Source: Ifrita kowaldi
Lineage: Eukaryota; Chordata; Aves; Passeriformes; Cinclosomatidae
Assembly (NCBI GenBank): GCA_013398055.1
Contig: VZRS01005523.1
Span: 1-64,000, forward strand
Direction: 5' to 3'
Length of the DNA stretch: 64,000 nucleotides
The notes under the pieces are model-generated. The model worked only from the letters and a program-made list of their open reading frames with translations. It was not told the DNA's origin and ran no database searches. The position numbers and the translations under genes were made by a program. Shown here piece after piece: positions 33,060 through 45,939 of the stretch (positions are counted from its first letter, which is position 1; each line of letters opens with the position of its first letter).

Positions 33060-35517
33060 CTTCTCCTGTTTTCTTTACATCCGTACTGCAGAGAGCCTCA
33101 TGCAGTCATAACCTTTTCAGTCCCTTCTTATAAAATATTTGTATCTCACTCCCCTAAATCATGAAGAAAAATATTTAACAGGTCTGGGCCTATCATCATT
33201 CATGATAGGACCTTCATGTTCATTGCAGTTGATGCTAAACTGTACTACTTGGCACTTCTTCTTTCCTTGCATGCTGTGAATGTACACATAAACTGTAAAA
33301 ATAAGCTAAGCTAGAGTATCTCATTCTTTTGATTTGAACACTTAGACACTTTCCTTATATTCTATACTTTCCCATTTCTTTATCGGCTGCTCTTCGTCAA
33401 GTCCTCCATGAGAACTAGACATGCCCGAGACAGCTTTATTACTTTGCAGAACATGGGGGCCAAACACATATTTCCAAGTATGATTGCTACTAATTTTCTT
33501 TCCTCTAATGGTCAACCATATCTAGAGAAAGTTGCTACGTACAATGAGCTCTGGTATTGCTCAGGAGTCCATTATCTATAGCCATTTACAATGTTTTCCC
33601 CTGGGACAATGATAGCCAAAGCCATTCTTCCGTTTTGGATGAGTAGTACTGTATTTGTGCCTTTTTTTTTTTTAAATTTTCCCATACCGCCCAATTTTAA
33701 TTCAAATAAAAAATAGATTGCATGTGCTACAATAAGCTTCCTTGTTAATCTTCTCATATCCTTCAGCACCCATGTCTAGCAGATAGTAAGTTCCTTGTGT
33801 GATCACATATTCTAAACATCTCCTGCTTATTAATATAAGTTTCTAGAGTAAATATTTTCTCTATATTATCTAGTTTACTAAGAGGGTTTTTTAAAATTCT
33901 TTTTTACTGAAGTGTTTTGTTAAACTGTTTCTCAGAAAGCTCTTGGTATCCCAGACATTTTGGAGTCATTGTTCTCTGTTCCTTCGCTCACGTCCTTGCC
34001 AAGATAAGTGGTTTTAGGACTAAGGAACTGATTTTTCATCATGACAATCAATACACCTGCATCTAGAGAGGGACCAAGTCCCTTTTTCATGATTGGATCC
34101 ACGGGAAAACCTTGAGAGTTTAGAAGTGAAAAGGACTTTTAAATTTAAAACTACAATCTTTGCACAGGAGCCTAACTCAGACTGTTGAAAGAATTCAACA
34201 GCCAGCAGCCACCCCCAGCCTTCAGGCTATTTTGTGGTTTCTTCCTTCCTCTCTCACTCTGTTGATGTCCCTGGGGATTCTCTCTGTGGCTGCATTTTCG
34301 TTTACTTGCTATTCCTTAATATCGTTAAATGGTCATGTGCCCTTTTTTACTATCTCAGTGCTAAAATCTCATCAAACTTCTCTCTGCCCTATTTACCTTT
34401 GCATTTTGGTTCCTGCCCTCACTTCTTGGGATGGTCACGCTTGTGTTCAGCTCGGCTGTGCTGACATTGAGGAAGAAAGTTCCTCCTGAAGGAACTAGTG
34501 TGGAGTTTGGGGAGACAAGGTTTGACTCTGCACTCCACTCCATCTTCCTGTGGGCAAGCCTTAGGGTCAGCCTACCCTAATGAGGGGAGTTGTCCATTTT
34601 CACAGGGATGAACACATGCAGACATCCTTGTGGAGGAGAAGTGATGGATTGAAGCTGAATATGAACTCTTTTGAACCCTCCTCCCAAGTGGAAGCAAAGC
34701 CTGCATGCCCTTCAGGGTTCAGCCCCATCCTCCCAAGAAGGTTTACTATGGTTTACATGTCTTGAGCTAAATGCATAGATGTTACAGAGGCTCCAGCTGG
34801 CACAGAAAAGCCCATCTCTATGGCTCAGGCCACCATATACATATCATTCTATATTCAAATCCCTTTGGTGGCTTCCCATCAGCTTCCACCAGCAGTCTGA
34901 TGACACAGTCCTAATTCTGGAGAAAATAATGACTCAGGTACCAGCTACATCAGACCGGGGTTTGATCTGTAAATGACTATGAAAGCTGTACTCCTGTGGG
35001 ACAATGGACTTTCAGACTTGCTGATAGAAGTGTAACAATATCCAGGGCCAAGGAGATTAAGTCAGCCTAGTCTGAAAAATAAGCAATTTCCTAGCTGTTA
35101 ATGGTAATTAAACATGGGAGCACTTAACCACAGACTTCAGTAAGCTTAGGTATGTTCTGAAAAGCATGACCGTCTGGCACCTCTGGGAGCAAAATGAGTT
35201 GGGCTATGTTTGCAAAGGGAAGGAGGAAGCTGGCTTGCATGATCCTGGTCTTTGCTGGTCTTGAACTCTAGGAGCTGGTGGGCTCCTCTGATCATGCCAT
35301 TCTTTGTCCCTGTGAGGAGGGGAAGGACTCTCACATTTGCCTTTCTTCATTAAGACAACAAGTTATATGAATCTTATGTTTCTGAGCAGCAGCCATCAAA
35401 ATACTGCCTGATAGGTTATGATCTGGATGAAAGCTGGGAATGTTGTCATTTTGTTTATGCTCTGAAGAAATGAGGGGTCTGGCCTTTCCCTGTAGTGACC
35501 CTGTCTTTGTCAACCTG
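33060..35517. other. Gene-free stretch
   Basis: This is AT-leaning DNA with short frames only. The 109-codon + frame at 34160-34489 is hydrophobic and shows no family resemblance or splice context. Confidence 0.55.
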
Positions 35518-35519
35518 AA

Positions 35520-35587
35520 TTAGTCTCAACTTAGTCAACTTAGTGTCAACTAAGTTAGTGTCAACTTAGTTAGTCTCAAGTCTCAAG
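35520..35587. repeat. Irregular tandem repeat of TTAGTGTCAAC units
   Basis: About five variants of a unit of roughly 9-15 bp (TTAGTCTCAAC, TTAGTCAAC, TTAGTGTCAACTAAG, TTAGTGTCAACTTAG, TTAGTCTCAAG) follow each other, then TCTCAAG. CTTAG and CTAAG are complementary, so the array also has hairpin potential. It is probably a small expanding minisatellite. Confidence 0.85.
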
Positions 35588-37960
35588 CTTGGCTGTTTAG
35601 CTCACAGAGTTGGGCTCCTCTGTGCACTGGGGTGAAGAAAGGATTTTAATTTCTATCAGATTGGTAGGACTTCCAGACATACATTGTCTTTTTCTCTTCT
35701 TTGTGGTACTGGTTTTCCCACCTAGAATATTTGAACATGTCCTGCCTAGTCATGTCTCCACAGTACAGGGACCTCCTGACTGATGTTGGCCTCTGCTTGC
35801 AGTAATTTTTCAAAGGCTGAAGTGCATCAGTCTTTGAGCAAGACACATGCAACTGTCTGAATGGACTGGAGCACCAATGAGAACAAAGTGAATCCTTGTG
35901 TGATTTCTTCTGCCTTAAATTTTATAGAAAGAAGAAAGCTATGGCTAAGTCATGATTAAGAATTAAAGGAGACATTTTTTATTCAAAGGTTGGGACTACC
36001 CTATATTCAGTGGGTTTGGGGTGTTTCTTTTGGAAACTTTCTTTTCTTCTCTGTCCTTGGAGGTCAGGGACTATTTACTGAAAGGATGGTTTGGACAGAG
36101 CCTGTATTTTGGGGTGTTATCTGTGAGGGAGGCAGAAGGAGGCTGGCGGTGCTGCACAGCAGGGTGCTGGCTGGAGGTGCTGGCTGGAGGTGCAGGTGAT
36201 CTGTGTGAGTGATAATGAGGTCAGGGCATGGCTCTGAAAAGTTCTGAGTTTTGGAGGGGCCGGGGAAACAAGCTAAAGTAACAACTACATGTGATGTGCT
36301 AAATTATGAGGCCAGCAGAGAGAAGTCAGAGAAAGGGGAATGTCTGGGGGGCATGGGAGGGAACATAGAACTGAAAGGACGTGGAGGAGTCCTGTAAGCA
36401 GAGGGAATCTGATGCCTTGTCTGGATCAAGGTGGGAATAGATGTAGGAGGACTGAGAAGTTTTTTGACTTGAGGATCTTGAAGTCACTCAGGGTATTTGG
36501 GTAAGGGATAGAAGTTAAGGATTTGGGTTTCTTACTGTGGGCAGCTATGAAACATTTATCCATCTGGGAACTACTAGGAAGGACTAGGAAAAACCTCATT
36601 AGGGGGTGTAGACACACAGAAAATCTGTTCCCTCTCCCTTTCAGCTACCATATGCTTTGTGCAAATGACAACTGCTGCATTCTTTTCACTGTATTCAGGT
36701 GGGACAATCTTCCCCAAAAGCTTGGGTGGATCTAGACTCTGTCAGTCTTCAGGTAAAACTGGAAACTAAAATTAGAATTTAGACTCTTTCATCTGTTTCC
36801 AAAATCACACTAAAACCTTTAATTCTTTAATCAAGAATTAGCTGTCATAGAGATACAGCAATTCCCGAAGACCCCTTTGGATAAGATTTCTGATGCTGAA
36901 AAATAGGGAAACAAATTCTCAAAACTGAGTGACTCCAGAAACTGTAGCTCTAAATTTTTATATTACTGTGGCTATATGATGTTTTTTCTGGTTTACGCAC
37001 TGTCATTTTTTTCCCACTCTGTCTCTGGTCATTTCTTGCTCTTTTCTCTCTCTACAACATCCCACATATTGTCCTCTCATTCAGAGTACCCAAAATCTAA
37101 TAATTTTCTCTTTATTATAGCAACTTCTATGTTACGTCCTTTCTTGCATAAAAAAATACAATCTGAAGAACTGATCTAGCTTTTTATTGAGGTACATGCA
37201 TCCCCTCCTGATTTGTTTCTAAGTTAATTCAGCTTTAAAAGCCGTACAACATAGGTCTTGTTCTGCATCATCTTCAGCCAGGCACCGTTTGGCCATATCA
37301 GATTGCTTTTCTTCACCGTCTCATCCATGTATACACTTGTCTTCCTTCAGTTTCTCCACTATGTATTCTTCTTCATATGCCTTTCATGGGATTCATCAAC
37401 TTCAGCCCTTTCAAAATTATTGGTTTTTTTCCTGCCAGTACAAGCTCAAGCCAGAGCAACCAGTAATACTTCCCTCTGATGGTTACATTCTGCATTATTA
37501 ACGTGTACTGTTTTACTTGCCCATTTGTATTGCAACTAACTCTTCATGCCAGCACATGGGCCTCTCTGGATAAAAAAATAGCCCCAGAATACACAAGGGA
37601 ACTCAAAGCTCTCATTAAAAAAAATGAAATGGTCGTGTTCAAAAGAATGAACCCAGCTAATTAGGTCCTACAAAATCCAATTTTCTGAGCAAAGTTCCCC
37701 AGACCATTCATTTTTTAAAATCACAGTACTTTATGTTATGAAATGTCTCAAGTCTTTGAATTTTTTCCTTTAGCCACCATTATGTCATATTTCAAATTCC
37801 TGGCACTCTTATTTAAGTCTTCAATAAGTTAAAATGTTATTTTGAGTTTGTAACACTTTTCCCAAATATACAGTGAACATAAATCAAATATTCACCATAT
37901 AATCATGATTCAAGTATATAATATTCCAGACAGGTTTAGATCAATGGCTCAATGTAGAAG
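35588..37960. other. Gene-free stretch
   Basis: No gene was recognised. A 15-bp direct duplication (GGTGCTGGCTGGA-based) lies at 36162-36197 within a short G-rich patch. The rest is AT-leaning with short frames. Confidence 0.55.
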
Positions 37961-37964
37961 TGGA

Positions 37965-38615
37965 CACCAGAGATGAGTGACTTTCCTCAGGGGTCAGTGT
38001 TGGGACAGGTGCTGTTTAACACCTTTTTTTGGTGACATAGACAGTGGGACTGAGGGCACCCTCAGGAGGTTTGCTAATGACACCAAGCTACATGGAGCAG
38101 TCAACACACTGGAGGGAAGGTTTGGAGGGACCTGGACAGGCTTAAGATGTGGGTCTGAGTGAACCTCATGAAGTTCAACAGAGCCAAGTGAAAGGTCCTG
38201 CACCTGGGTCAGGGCAATTCCAAGCACAAACGCAGACTGGGTGGAGAATGGGTTGAGAACAGCCCTGATGAGAAGGATTTGTGGGTGTTGGTTGATAAGA
38301 AGCTCATCATGTGTGCCCTCACAGCCCAGACAGCCAAATATGTCCTGGGCTGCATCAAAAGAAATGTGGTCAGCATGCTGAGGGAGGTGATTCTGCCCCT
38401 CTACTCTGCTCTTTTGAGTACTGCATCCATCTCTGGGGCCCCAGCATAAGAAGGATGTGGACCTGTTGGAGGAAGTCCAGAGGAGTGGCCATGAGGATGA
38501 TCAGAGGACTGGAGCACCTGTGCTATGAACAGGCTGAGAGAGCTGGGGTCATCCAGCCTGGAAAAGAGAAGGTTCCAAGGAGATCTTACAGCAGCCTTGC
38601 CCTGGTTGGTAGCTA
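37965..38615 (+). mobile_element. CR1 retrotransposon fragment (reverse-transcriptase C-terminal region)
   Basis: CCTCAGGGGTCAGTGTTGGG begins the conserved RT motif Gly-Ser-Val-Leu-Gly-Pro-Val-Leu-Phe-Asn of CR1 ORF2. It continues in reading order through GDIDSGTEGTLRRFANDTKL and a Leu/Met-Lys-Phe-Asn segment to the 3' part near CAGCCTGGAAAAGAGAAGG (38556). CR1 ORF2 encodes endonuclease and reverse transcriptase. The catalytic F/Y-A-D-D motif reads F-A-N-D here, and frameshifts and stops (for example the TGA ending the frame at 38160) break the frame. This is a dead, 5'-truncated copy inserted in the + direction. Confidence 0.9.
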
Positions 38616-41600
38616 CAATGCATGGGAACTCTAGGTCTCTAAGGATGCCAGGGATCTGTTCTCTTTTAAGCAGAAGTTCTCTCTGCCACCACAGCTGTAT
38701 CCTGTATTGTATGTATACAGCCCAGTGCAAAGCCACTGCTATCATCACTGGGACAGTATGTGGAGATAAAAATAAATTCATGCTCTGCATCCAGAAATTC
38801 AGATTTTCCCCACAAAGGGGTTATTCCTATTACTTTTTCTGTGTTTAACAGCCGCACCACGACTACAACCACATATGAGCAAACACAGCAGCAGCACTTG
38901 GAGCAAGGGAAAAAGGGTGGATGTGGTCCAAAGGTCACATTTCCACCAAACACACCCAGCTGAGTGCATTTGAAACCAGCTGGAACATCAAGTTAGTGTT
39001 CAGATCACCTCACAGCGTGTCACACACACATGACTTCTTCTGTGTACAAAAGTAGAGACACATCCAAAGTACTCAGGAAGTCAAGTCACATTTCTGCCAT
39101 GTCACTTACTGTCTTAATTTGCATGGAGTTTCTTTGATCAGGTCAAGTACAGCAGGTACAGAAGATTTCCAACCATTTTATTTTTTCTACTAAATTCTGG
39201 AATTTCTTTTCCAGAATCCTGAAGGATGAAAATTTGTCTCTTCAGATTTTTCTTCTTAGTGTTGGGGAGCTGAGCCTGCTCAGCTGTGCCTACAAGCATA
39301 GATTAAAAAGACAGAGTAGGTGGGAAACCTCTGCATCAGTGGGAGCACTCAGACTTCAAGCACACAGAGCAGGACTAAGGCGGACACAGTATAAAAAACA
39401 CCTCTTGTCTGCTCTGCTTCATTTTCTATTTCCACACATTCTTCACCCAGCTCGAGCCCCTTTTATTTCACACTCTTGAGGAGACATGAGATGATGCAGT
39501 GGCATAACATGATTAGTGTGAACTTGTGGGTAAGGAATGAAATGGGACTTCCATCGGCCCATGTGCACCCTCCTTTTCCACCAGCTCTGCAGTCCTGGAT
39601 CTTGGTGTGGTCGCAGTGTTTGCATGCTTAAAATCTACATGAAACTGGGAAAGCTGAAAAGCTGTCAGAGCACTCTATTTAGAGAATTAAGTCTCTCTGG
39701 TATCTGCAAGCAGCCTTCACTTGTCCTTACTTTCAGGAAAGATAAGAATGTTCTTTGTTTGGTTTCACCTGTCAAGGAACTTCAGGATCCTGGCTTGTAT
39801 ACACAGACCTATATTAAATCATAATTTAGCCTGCTATGTATTTGAATGCATTCATGTTGACACACAGGTGTAAAATTATATTTACACCTCCAAGTATATA
39901 TTCTCTACATGTTAAATATGTGCTGAGCATACATTTAATGAAAATTTGTTCTGAATGTTTGATGAATAAAGCTAAATTACCCAATTTCTGCACTAGAAAG
40001 GAGAAAAAAGAAAGGCAGACAGAACAGACAACTTGGCTGTACTTACCTAAGAAAAAACTTCAATATATGCCTCTATTTCAAGGCCAGATGGAACCAGTCA
40101 TGATCCTTCGGGCTGATTTCCTGGGAAATATCAACATTATGTTCATAACTCTGGGTCGAACTATTGAGTATGAATGCAGAAAAGCAGGAGGAGCATTCCT
40201 TGCATTGCTGAGAGGCAGCAGATAGGCTTGTCTCAGGTGAGCCATGAAGGAAAAGTAATAAAAGCCCATATGATAACCGTGTTACTCAGAAAACAAGCAG
40301 AACCATGTAAGCTGGCAGAGGTTTGCTCTGTACATGCTCCAGCCTCCAAATGACCAGCATAGGAGGAGCCAGCACAGCTTAAAACCATCTTTCCCTACCA
40401 TTGTATGGGTTTAGCTCCCCAGGTAAGCTAAGCAGGAAAAGACAAAAGTATGTAGGAATATCATGGGGACTTAGGGAAATTCGATCTTAATGAAATAAAG
40501 AAAGATCCAGCCAGTAAAGAAAATGAAAAGAAGCAAAACAACTCAAACCACATATTTGAAAAGGTAATGGTAAATAATCTATTTTTGTTCTGCTCCAGAA
40601 AAGTGATGATATGACGGTCTAGATTAAAGCACAGATATTACAATTGGCTTATACTGGAGCCCCTCCCCAGTTATTGAAATATCTAGAGGTGGGAAAGTAC
40701 CTTAAGCTTTAGGGAACTCCTGAGCTGCAGGAGGTGGTGGAGGCCATGTGCCTGTTGGGTAGCGTGGGAGTGGCAGGGAGATGGAGAGCAGAGCAACTCT
40801 GGGCTTGCTCGCTCCTATGTTAGTGGGATGTCAAGGAAGTCCCTTGCACCAGGGCTGTGGGCTGGAGGCCACACAACCACTCCACCTCACAGCATCCAAG
40901 TTCAGTCTGGCCATGGGCGTGCATCCGGGATCCATCTCTGACACATGCTTTTCTGCACTCTGGCACCAGCCTGGGCTGAGGCAGCAGCAACCCCCCCATC
41001 AGGGCACCAGCTCTCAGTGCCCAAAAAATTCCATGTGGTGCCATGAGGTTGGAAAGCACTAGCGAAGGCAATAAAAGCTGGGGTATGTTTACTCATGGGG
41101 TGTATATGGCAGGCCAGCTTGTATGTGAGTGATATTTGGTGTCTTGAGCTTGCCTTCAACCACGTCCCAAGATACATGGCCCATCTACTGGGCTTTCTTC
41201 TTGCCTCCTCTGCAAAATCACATGCCTCAGCTATTCTGAAATGTTGTTTGCAGTTCGCCTGGGGAGGAGGCAATGAAGGGATGAATGAACTAAAACTTGC
41301 AGCTGGGTAATGCCTGTAAAAGTGACCTTCAACCCGTTTCTTAAAGAGAGAAAACACTGTCTCTTCTGCGCATCTAAGCAGTGTCATTTTCCTGCAAAGC
41401 CAGGGACTACCATTTATGCCTCAGATACTTTTGTCCTGCTGAGAAAACTCTTAAGTTTTATCTCTAAGTACCAGCATTCTATGTCTAAATTTTGCTTGTG
41501 CAAAGACCAAACATAGGGCAAGCAGAGGATAAATATTCCATGTTCGGGGAATACGAGCAGTTTAAGGGGTTTTTTGGTAATAGTTCATTAAGAAAAAGTG

Positions 41601-42094
41601 GAGTACAAGACGAGTATGTTAGAGAGCAGACAGGGAATTTGAAGTGAGGTAAGTGAAAGGCACATGATAATTTACTGCCTCATTCTGCAGAGTACCACAT
41701 GGATGTCATCAGCATGTATGGATAGATTAGGCCATGGATGTGCTAATGATGGCTTATGGCATCCCTGTCTGCTCATCCTGTCTTGCCTGTTGCCTCTCTC
41801 TGCTTTCAGATTATGCTGACAAAATGGTTCTTGCAGCAACGCAAGATCAGGTGAGGGGTCTGGATTTGCAAAATGCCTTCTTTTCCTGAAAAAAAAAAAA
41901 AATTGAAAGTTTTTTCTTAAAACCGTTCTCCTGACATGTTTCACAGCCTTTCCCCACAAACAGCTGTCCTGGCAAAGCTACGGGGCACTGTACTGCAGCT
42001 TGGAAACCAGGAGAAGAGCAGGGGATGGAATGAAACAGCAATACCTCCGGCCATTACTGCCACTGGGGACACGACACTGCAGAGCTGCAGCCTT
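38616..42094. other. Gene-free stretch
   Basis: No gene was recognised. The open frames at 39836-40225 (129 codons, +) and 40902-41387 (161 codons, minus) lack family resemblance and splice context, and are treated as chance frames. An A14 run lies at about 41889-41902. Confidence 0.55.
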
Positions 42095-42230
42095 ACATTC
42101 TGCTTCTAGCTTGGCTCAGTCTCATAGTGGAACTCTGGAAAGTTACTTGGCACTCCTGCACCTCAGTACCTCGCTTTCTTATGCTGTAAAATGGAATCAC
42201 CAATGGTTACCCAGCCTGGTGAAGACCTGA
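42095..42230 (+). mobile_element. MIR SINE remnant (ancient)
   Basis: The order CTAGCTTGG... AAGTTACTTGGCAC... GCACCTCAGTACCTCGCTTT... CTGTAAAATGGAATCACCAA follows the MIR core (CTAGCTGTGTGACC... AAGTTACTTAACC... GCCTCAGTTTCCTCATCTGTAAAATGGGGATAA). It is in the opposite orientation to the copy near 8.9 kb. Divergence is high and the ends are approximate. The match is from memory of the consensus, not from a search. Confidence 0.65.
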
Positions 42231-44889
42231 GCTGCACATGGCGTTCTCTGTGAATGTGCGCAGGATATGCTATGGTGCACATGCATAAATTACATGTAAA
42301 TTATGTGCTCTTTCAAACATACCTGCACATACAGCTTCTTTCCTACGGACAGTTTTTGTGTCAGAAGCAGGCTTATGGCCAGAAGCGAACAGGACTACTT
42401 CTCTGGGAATATTGTTCAGTTGCTAATTTCACTACCGGAACTATGTTGCTGCACAATCTGGCCTCCTTCCACAACAGTCTCTATTGAAAATAAAGGGGAC
42501 TGATGAGCCTATGGATAATGGTAAACATATGGAACGCAGGCAGTGCTATACATTAAAAGCCAGATCACATTAAAAGGTATTTGAGTTGTTGGCAGCATAA
42601 GATCAGTGTAGGAAACACCATCTAACAGAGAAATCTCATACCAAAAGGTTTCATACTCTGACAGCATTTGGCATTTTTCTTTCACTTAGCAGAAAAATAA
42701 AACAAAAAAAGACTGATTCAAAGCAAGGGTAAAACTGTTAAGTCCCAAATTAGTTTGTCCTAACTGCAAAAATACTGGATCTTTGGTTTTGTTTATGTTG
42801 GAAAGTGGTTTCATTTCTGACTAGGTCACTTGATTTTCTTTTGAGTGTACACGAGACCTTTGACTCCTCAGAGGACACAAGAGACAAATTGAGTAATGTG
42901 ATGTCATTGCCTCATTGCCTTGCAGAGTTCTCATAACACTAAATATATTAGTCACTCGCCTTGCCAGTACCAAGAGGGTAGAAAAAAAATCCAGCAAGAT
43001 GATGATATTATGTAGATGGACAACAATAACTGTTCCCTGAGATAAATGTAATTTTCTCTCCATTACTTCCATCCTTTTCTGTGAAGCAAATGAAACCATA
43101 TTTCACCTAGGTGGTATTTCTCACACAAAGATTTGTCTTCTCCTTGCTGTTCACATTTTACATACAAAGCCACTGAAATTTTGTAATCGGTGACATATTA
43201 ACATCCACTAAAATTAAACAGCCTGAAAACATGAGTTTCACTTTTTACTGGGAGTGGAGATTGTTCAGTCTCAGGAAGTTACAAGAGGCTGTATATTTGG
43301 GAAAAATGTGTTTCTGGGCATTGCTGGGATTTTCTCTTGCGGAGTGGGGAGGGTATGAGTGAAGGTATGGTTATACTTAGCAAATACCTGTTCACACGAC
43401 GACAGACCATCCATTTTTGCAAGAAGCGGGGAAAGCTGCATGATTCCTGTTTTTCTTTATAAAGAAAGTCTAGGTGTCAGATCCTTGCTCCAGTGAAGTG
43501 CAATGTTAGATTTCAAATACTTATCTGTTGGGTAATGACAGCATATTCTCACATGGGATGCCAATAAATATAAAGATGCAGAATGTTCCTCCCTTTAAGT
43601 TTTCATAGCTAGCACTCAGAAAAATGAGTAATTTTCCATACTGACATTGGGATTACTTCAAGCAGATTTTTTGAGTGACTTTTGCTCCTGTTTTTAATGC
43701 CACCAATTTTCTTGTGCAAGAGTTATTTTCAGTTTTTTACTGTGTTATTTTCGTTTTTTTCATATGTAACACAAAATTAGTAATGGAGATTGTGGAAAAT
43801 GTGCTGGGATTCATCTGCTAGTACAGAAAATATTTTTTTAAAACTCAGGAACTTGTCAAAATGTGTAGATGGCTAAAGACTACCTTAAAGTACAATTACC
43901 CATTTTCTAATTTTAAAAGCAATTCAATATGTCAGGACTTTTTTTCAGGGACGCTTGAGGGAAAGAAATCAGCTATGCAAACTGTTGTCCAGTGAATAAG
44001 TTATGGTTATAAGATCCCAGTTTCTGACAGGCCTAGAAGTTAAATGAAAGGTTGGTCAACCCTTCTCAAAATCTCTACAATGTAAATCAGCTTGAAGCAC
44101 TACTTTGGTTTTACTGAGTCACTAGTGGAAAAATACCTTCAAAAAACCCTACCATTGAAAGCCTCATACTGGCCCTCTCAGTACTTCAGTGTCTGTGCTT
44201 AAGTGAGAAGTGACATGGTTTAACACAACTATGACTGCACTCAGAGGTATGTGTTGTTCAGAACAGCCAATTCTTAGAGACTTAAACCAATGAGGAATTA
44301 ACTCCTTCAGCTGGAGCTGGTGCCTCCTCCACCCTTAACTAGAAAGCAAAACAAGCCTCCCCACCCTCACGGCTGCTGTATCTGAAGCTGAAGTCATGCA
44401 GACAACATTATGTGTTCATAGGAAAGATAATGGTCATAAATAATTGGTCATAAAACAGATGGGATTAGATTAGAGAGGAAGGTGGAAAACCCTGTATACC
44501 CCAGGACTGATTAATTCCTCCTCTCTTTCCTCAAATCCTAAAATCTCATTCTTTCTCAAACAATAACTGTGTTCACTGTAGCTTACTTAATCTACGTAAC
44601 CCTATATACTTCACACACTGCCATGTCAGGTCATTCAAAAATTAAACAGAGGGTTGACAAAAGGACATTAGCATATGGCCAATAATGTTCTGTGGTTTGT
44701 AAAGTGATGTTAAGGTGTGTGCTGAGCACTGCCAGCTCTCCTCGGACTCTCCCAATTTTTCAGATGTGCCAGTCCCTAAGCCATCTTTGTGACGGAATTC
44801 CCTTCAGTCACTCAGTATCTCTGTTGTATTGGGAAACTAGAACTTGCCCTGGAACTCTAGATCTGTCTCACAAGGGCTAAATAAAGGGG
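42231..44889. other. Gene-free stretch
   Basis: This is AT-rich DNA with no recognisable genes or repeat families; it is plausibly intronic or intergenic. Confidence 0.6.
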
Positions 44890-45655
44890 AACATATCACC
44901 TCCTTTGACTGCTGATAATACTCCCCTCTGCATGGCCCAGTATGCGGTTGGTCTTTGCCACAAGGAAACATTGCTGGCTCATACTGCTGGCACAATGGTG
45001 TCCCCCAGGATCTCCAGATCTTTTTCTGCAAAGCTGCTTGCCAACCAGTTAACCTCCAGACTCCCTCATGCATGGGGTTGTTCTTCCCCAAGGCCAGGAT
45101 CTGCATTTTCTCCGGCCTGCTGAGATCCCACTGAACAGCAGCGCAAAGCTCAGTTGTATCAACAACTCCTCACAGTTTTGTAACTTTAGCAAACTTGCTG
45201 AGGGGACGCTCTGTCCCGTCATCCAGGTCATTAATGAACAAGGAACCCTGCTAGCTCCAGTATCAACCCTTGGTGACCTCCAGCTGGACTCTCTGCCACT
45301 CTTCACCAGCCCCTTGAGCTAAGCAATTCAGAGTTTTCAATCCCCCTCGCTGTCCACTTAGGCTGCACTTCATCCTCCCTGTCAGTGGGGATATTATGAT
45401 AAAATGTGTCAAAAGCCCTTTTACAATCAAGATAAATAACATTCACACTCTTTCCTTATCCATCAAGCTAGTCAAGTCATGATAAAAGGCTGTCACATTG
45501 GTCAAGCACGATTTGTCCATTGAATAGCAATGCTGTTGCTCCAAATAACCCTTTTGTCCTCAATATTTTGAGGAAATATTTCCACTATTACTTGCTCCAC
45601 CCTTTCCCTGGGGTACAGGTGAAACTGACTGGCCTCACTCCTCACATCCTTCTTG
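44890..45655 (-). mobile_element. CR1 retrotransposon fragment, first part of a split copy
   Basis: On the minus strand this is CR1 ORF2 reverse-transcriptase sequence. On the + strand the landmarks are CTGAGGGGACGCTCTGTCCC, ATCCAGGTCATTAATGAACA and GTGTCAAAAGCCC (near 45410), plus ACTGACTGGCCTC (near 45623). All of these occur in antisense CR1 in the same order. The copy carries stops and indels and is not functional. It breaks off at 45655 within CCTTCTTGC and resumes at 45940 with TTGCCTTTCTTGAAG, so a later insertion split it. Confidence 0.9.
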
Positions 45656-45939
45656 CAGTAATATGTATTTAAACCCTGCTGGTGTGCACTAGCCAAACTC
45701 TCACTCAGGACCAGGATTCTACACCTGAATCCAATTGGAACTACCTCAACCTAAAGTGCTCGTTAACCTCCTCCAAACAGCTGTAGCTGCAGGGCGGGCA
45801 CAAGCTCTATAAATATAGCCCTGGGAGGAGCCAAGGTTGGGAGGTGGTTGTTCCTGGTTGCTGTGTGCTGCTGGAGCTCTGCTCTGAGAAATCATAATTC
45901 AAGACTCAAGAGGACTGCGAGCTCTGGCACACCTTCTCA
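45656..45939 (+). mobile_element. Unidentified 284-bp insertion inside CR1, possible solo LTR
   Basis: This segment interrupts an otherwise continuous antisense CR1. TTGC stands on both sides (45652-45655 and 45940-45943), as expected of a 4-bp target duplication; extended to five bases there is one mismatch. It contains a good TATA box in a GC context (CTCTATAAATATAGCCC near 45807), followed by a G-rich stretch, and it ends in CA. A TATA promoter, this length and a CA end suggest a solo LTR. However, it does not begin with TG and no AATAAA follows the TATA box, so a SINE or other element remains possible. I do not recognise the family. Confidence 0.55.

Noticed and set aside
40902..41387. 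Minus-strand frame of 161 codons
   Set aside because: Composition and lack of any known motif or splice context argue for a chance frame; overlapping + frames are equally open.
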